NCBI GenBank assembly: GCA_002084505.1
Contig: NBLK01000034.1
Coordinates: 1 to 6,378, forward strand
Origin: Rickettsiaceae bacterium 4572_127
GTDB lineage: Bacteria > Pseudomonadota > Alphaproteobacteria > Rs-D84 > NBLK01
Length of the DNA stretch: 6,378 nucleotides
Direction of reading: 5' to 3'
Part shown: piece after piece, positions 5,696 to 6,378 of the stretch
Numbering within the stretch: the first letter of the stretch is position 1
Layout: each line of letters begins with the position of its first letter
Translations under genes and position numbers: made by a program
The notes under the pieces: model-generated
The model's database searches: none
What the model saw: the letters and a program-made list of their open reading frames with translations, nothing else
Told to the model about the DNA's origin: nothing

Positions 5696-6378
5696 ATGAC
5701 TTATGATTTCGCAAAAATAGAAAAAAAATGGCAAAAAAAATGGCAAGATGCAAAAGCATTTGAAGTTTCTGAAGAGTCTAATAAAAAAAAGTTTTACTGC
5801 TTAATTGAATTTCCATTTCCATCAGGGGCAGGTTTGCATGTTGGTCATGCTCGTCCTTATACTGCGATGGATGTTATTGCTAGAAAAAAAAGAATGGAGC
5901 AGAAAAATGTCTTGTTTCCAATTGGTTATGATGCTTTTGGAATGCAAGCGGAACAATATGCAATAAAAACAGGACAACATCCCCAAAAAACAACAGAAAG
6001 AAATTGCAATAATTACACTAAGCAGTTAAAAAATTTAGGGATGTCTTTTGACTGGTCGCGAGAAATAAATACTTCAAAATCTGAATATTACAAATGGACT
6101 CAATGGATGTTTTTGCAATTTTTCAAACACGGATTAGCTTATAAAAAAGAAGACACAATGAACTGGTGTCCTGCCTGCAAATTAGCCTTAACCAATGAAG
6201 AACTTGAACAAGGAAAATGCGAAAGATGTGGCGGAGATGTTTTGCAAAAACTAAAATCTCAATGGACCTTGAAAATGAAAAGTTATTCGGAAAGATTACT
6301 AGAAGGATTAGACACAGTAAATTATTCCGAAAACATAAAAGCTCAGCAAAAAAACTGGATTGGAAAATCTGTGGGGGC
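5696..6378 (+). CDS. leuS: Leucyl-tRNA synthetase, N-terminal part
   Basis: LeuRS is a cytoplasmic class Ia enzyme that charges tRNA-Leu using ATP. The window ends inside codon 228, so roughly the first quarter of an 800-plus-residue protein is present. The N-terminal KIEKKWQKKW (7-16) is typical of the family. The ATP-binding HIGH motif is HVGH (48-51) in GAGLHVGH (44-51). NVLFPIGYDAFG (71-82) follows, then MQAEQYA (83-89), where most LeuRS have LPAE. The block GMSFDWSREI (115-124) and the zinc knuckle CPAC...CERC (158-161, 175-178) are intact. NWIGKS (220-225) marks the entry to the editing-domain region. The KMSKS motif and editing domain lie beyond the window. The start is set by GGAG six bases upstream. 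The gene follows the PBP gene by 62 nt on the same strand. Sequence style resembles patescibacterial LeuRS, but this is from memory and not from alignment. Confidence 0.95.
   Translation, partial: MTYDFAKIEKKWQKKWQDAKAFEVSEESNKKKFYCLIEFPFPSGAGLHVGHARPYTAMDVIARKKRMEQKNVLFPIGYDAFGMQAEQYAIKTGQHPQKTTERNCNNYTKQLKNLGMSFDWSREINTSKSEYYKWTQWMFLQFFKHGLAYKKEDTMNWCPACKLALTNEELEQGKCERCGGDVLQKLKSQWTLKMKSYSERLLEGLDTVNYSENIKAQQKNWIGKSVG

Noticed and set aside
5785..5791. A AAA AAG slippery heptamer in leuS
   Set aside because: It is in the correct frame for -1 slippage, but the surroundings are A-rich, no stimulatory structure is evident, and LeuRS continues normally in the zero frame.
1..6378. UGA recoded as glycine (code 25)
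   Set aside because: No in-frame TGA occurs in any of the five coding regions, and conserved glycines use GGN codons. A recoded genome would be expected to show some.

Overview
This is a strongly AT-rich bacterial window with short intergenic gaps and A-rich Shine-Dalgarno sites. Every complete gene ends in TAA, and none contains an in-frame TGA. The LeuRS N-terminus (a GAGLHVGH-type active-site block and a CPxC...CxxC zinc knuckle) and the compact penicillin-binding protein resemble Patescibacteria (CPR) or a similarly reduced lineage. That placement is inferred from remembered family features, not from a search. The missing in-frame TGA argues against the UGA=Gly code of Gracilibacteria and Absconditabacteria.

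Layout: (1) 1-255, C-terminal end of an unrecognised Gly/Ser-rich protein. (2) 256-591, a gene-free gap dominated by a 209-bp element (328-536). It consists of two near-identical 56-bp arms in inverted orientation, each carrying two perfect hairpins, around a 97-bp AT-rich core. The GC-rich blocks stand out sharply from their surroundings. (3) 592-3629, an MFS transporter followed 20 nt later by the translational GTPase gene typA, probably co-transcribed. (4) 3635-3719, tRNA-Leu(UAA) on the minus strand, its 3' end only 5 bp from the typA stop. (5) 3804-5633, a class A penicillin-binding protein with glycosyltransferase and transpeptidase domains. Its best start may be leaderless. (6) 5696-6378, the N-terminal part of leuS, running off the window.

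Most genes are housekeeping: ribosome-associated GTPase, leucine tRNA and its cognate synthetase, and cell-wall synthesis. The MFS protein is a transporter of unknown substrate. No CRISPR array, transposase or defence system is visible. The least ordinary part is the inverted-repeat element at 328-536. Its small hairpins differ between the two arms by compensatory changes that keep each stem paired, so the folded structure appears to be maintained. It looks like a MITE- or REP-doublet-type element, or a structured intergenic repeat.
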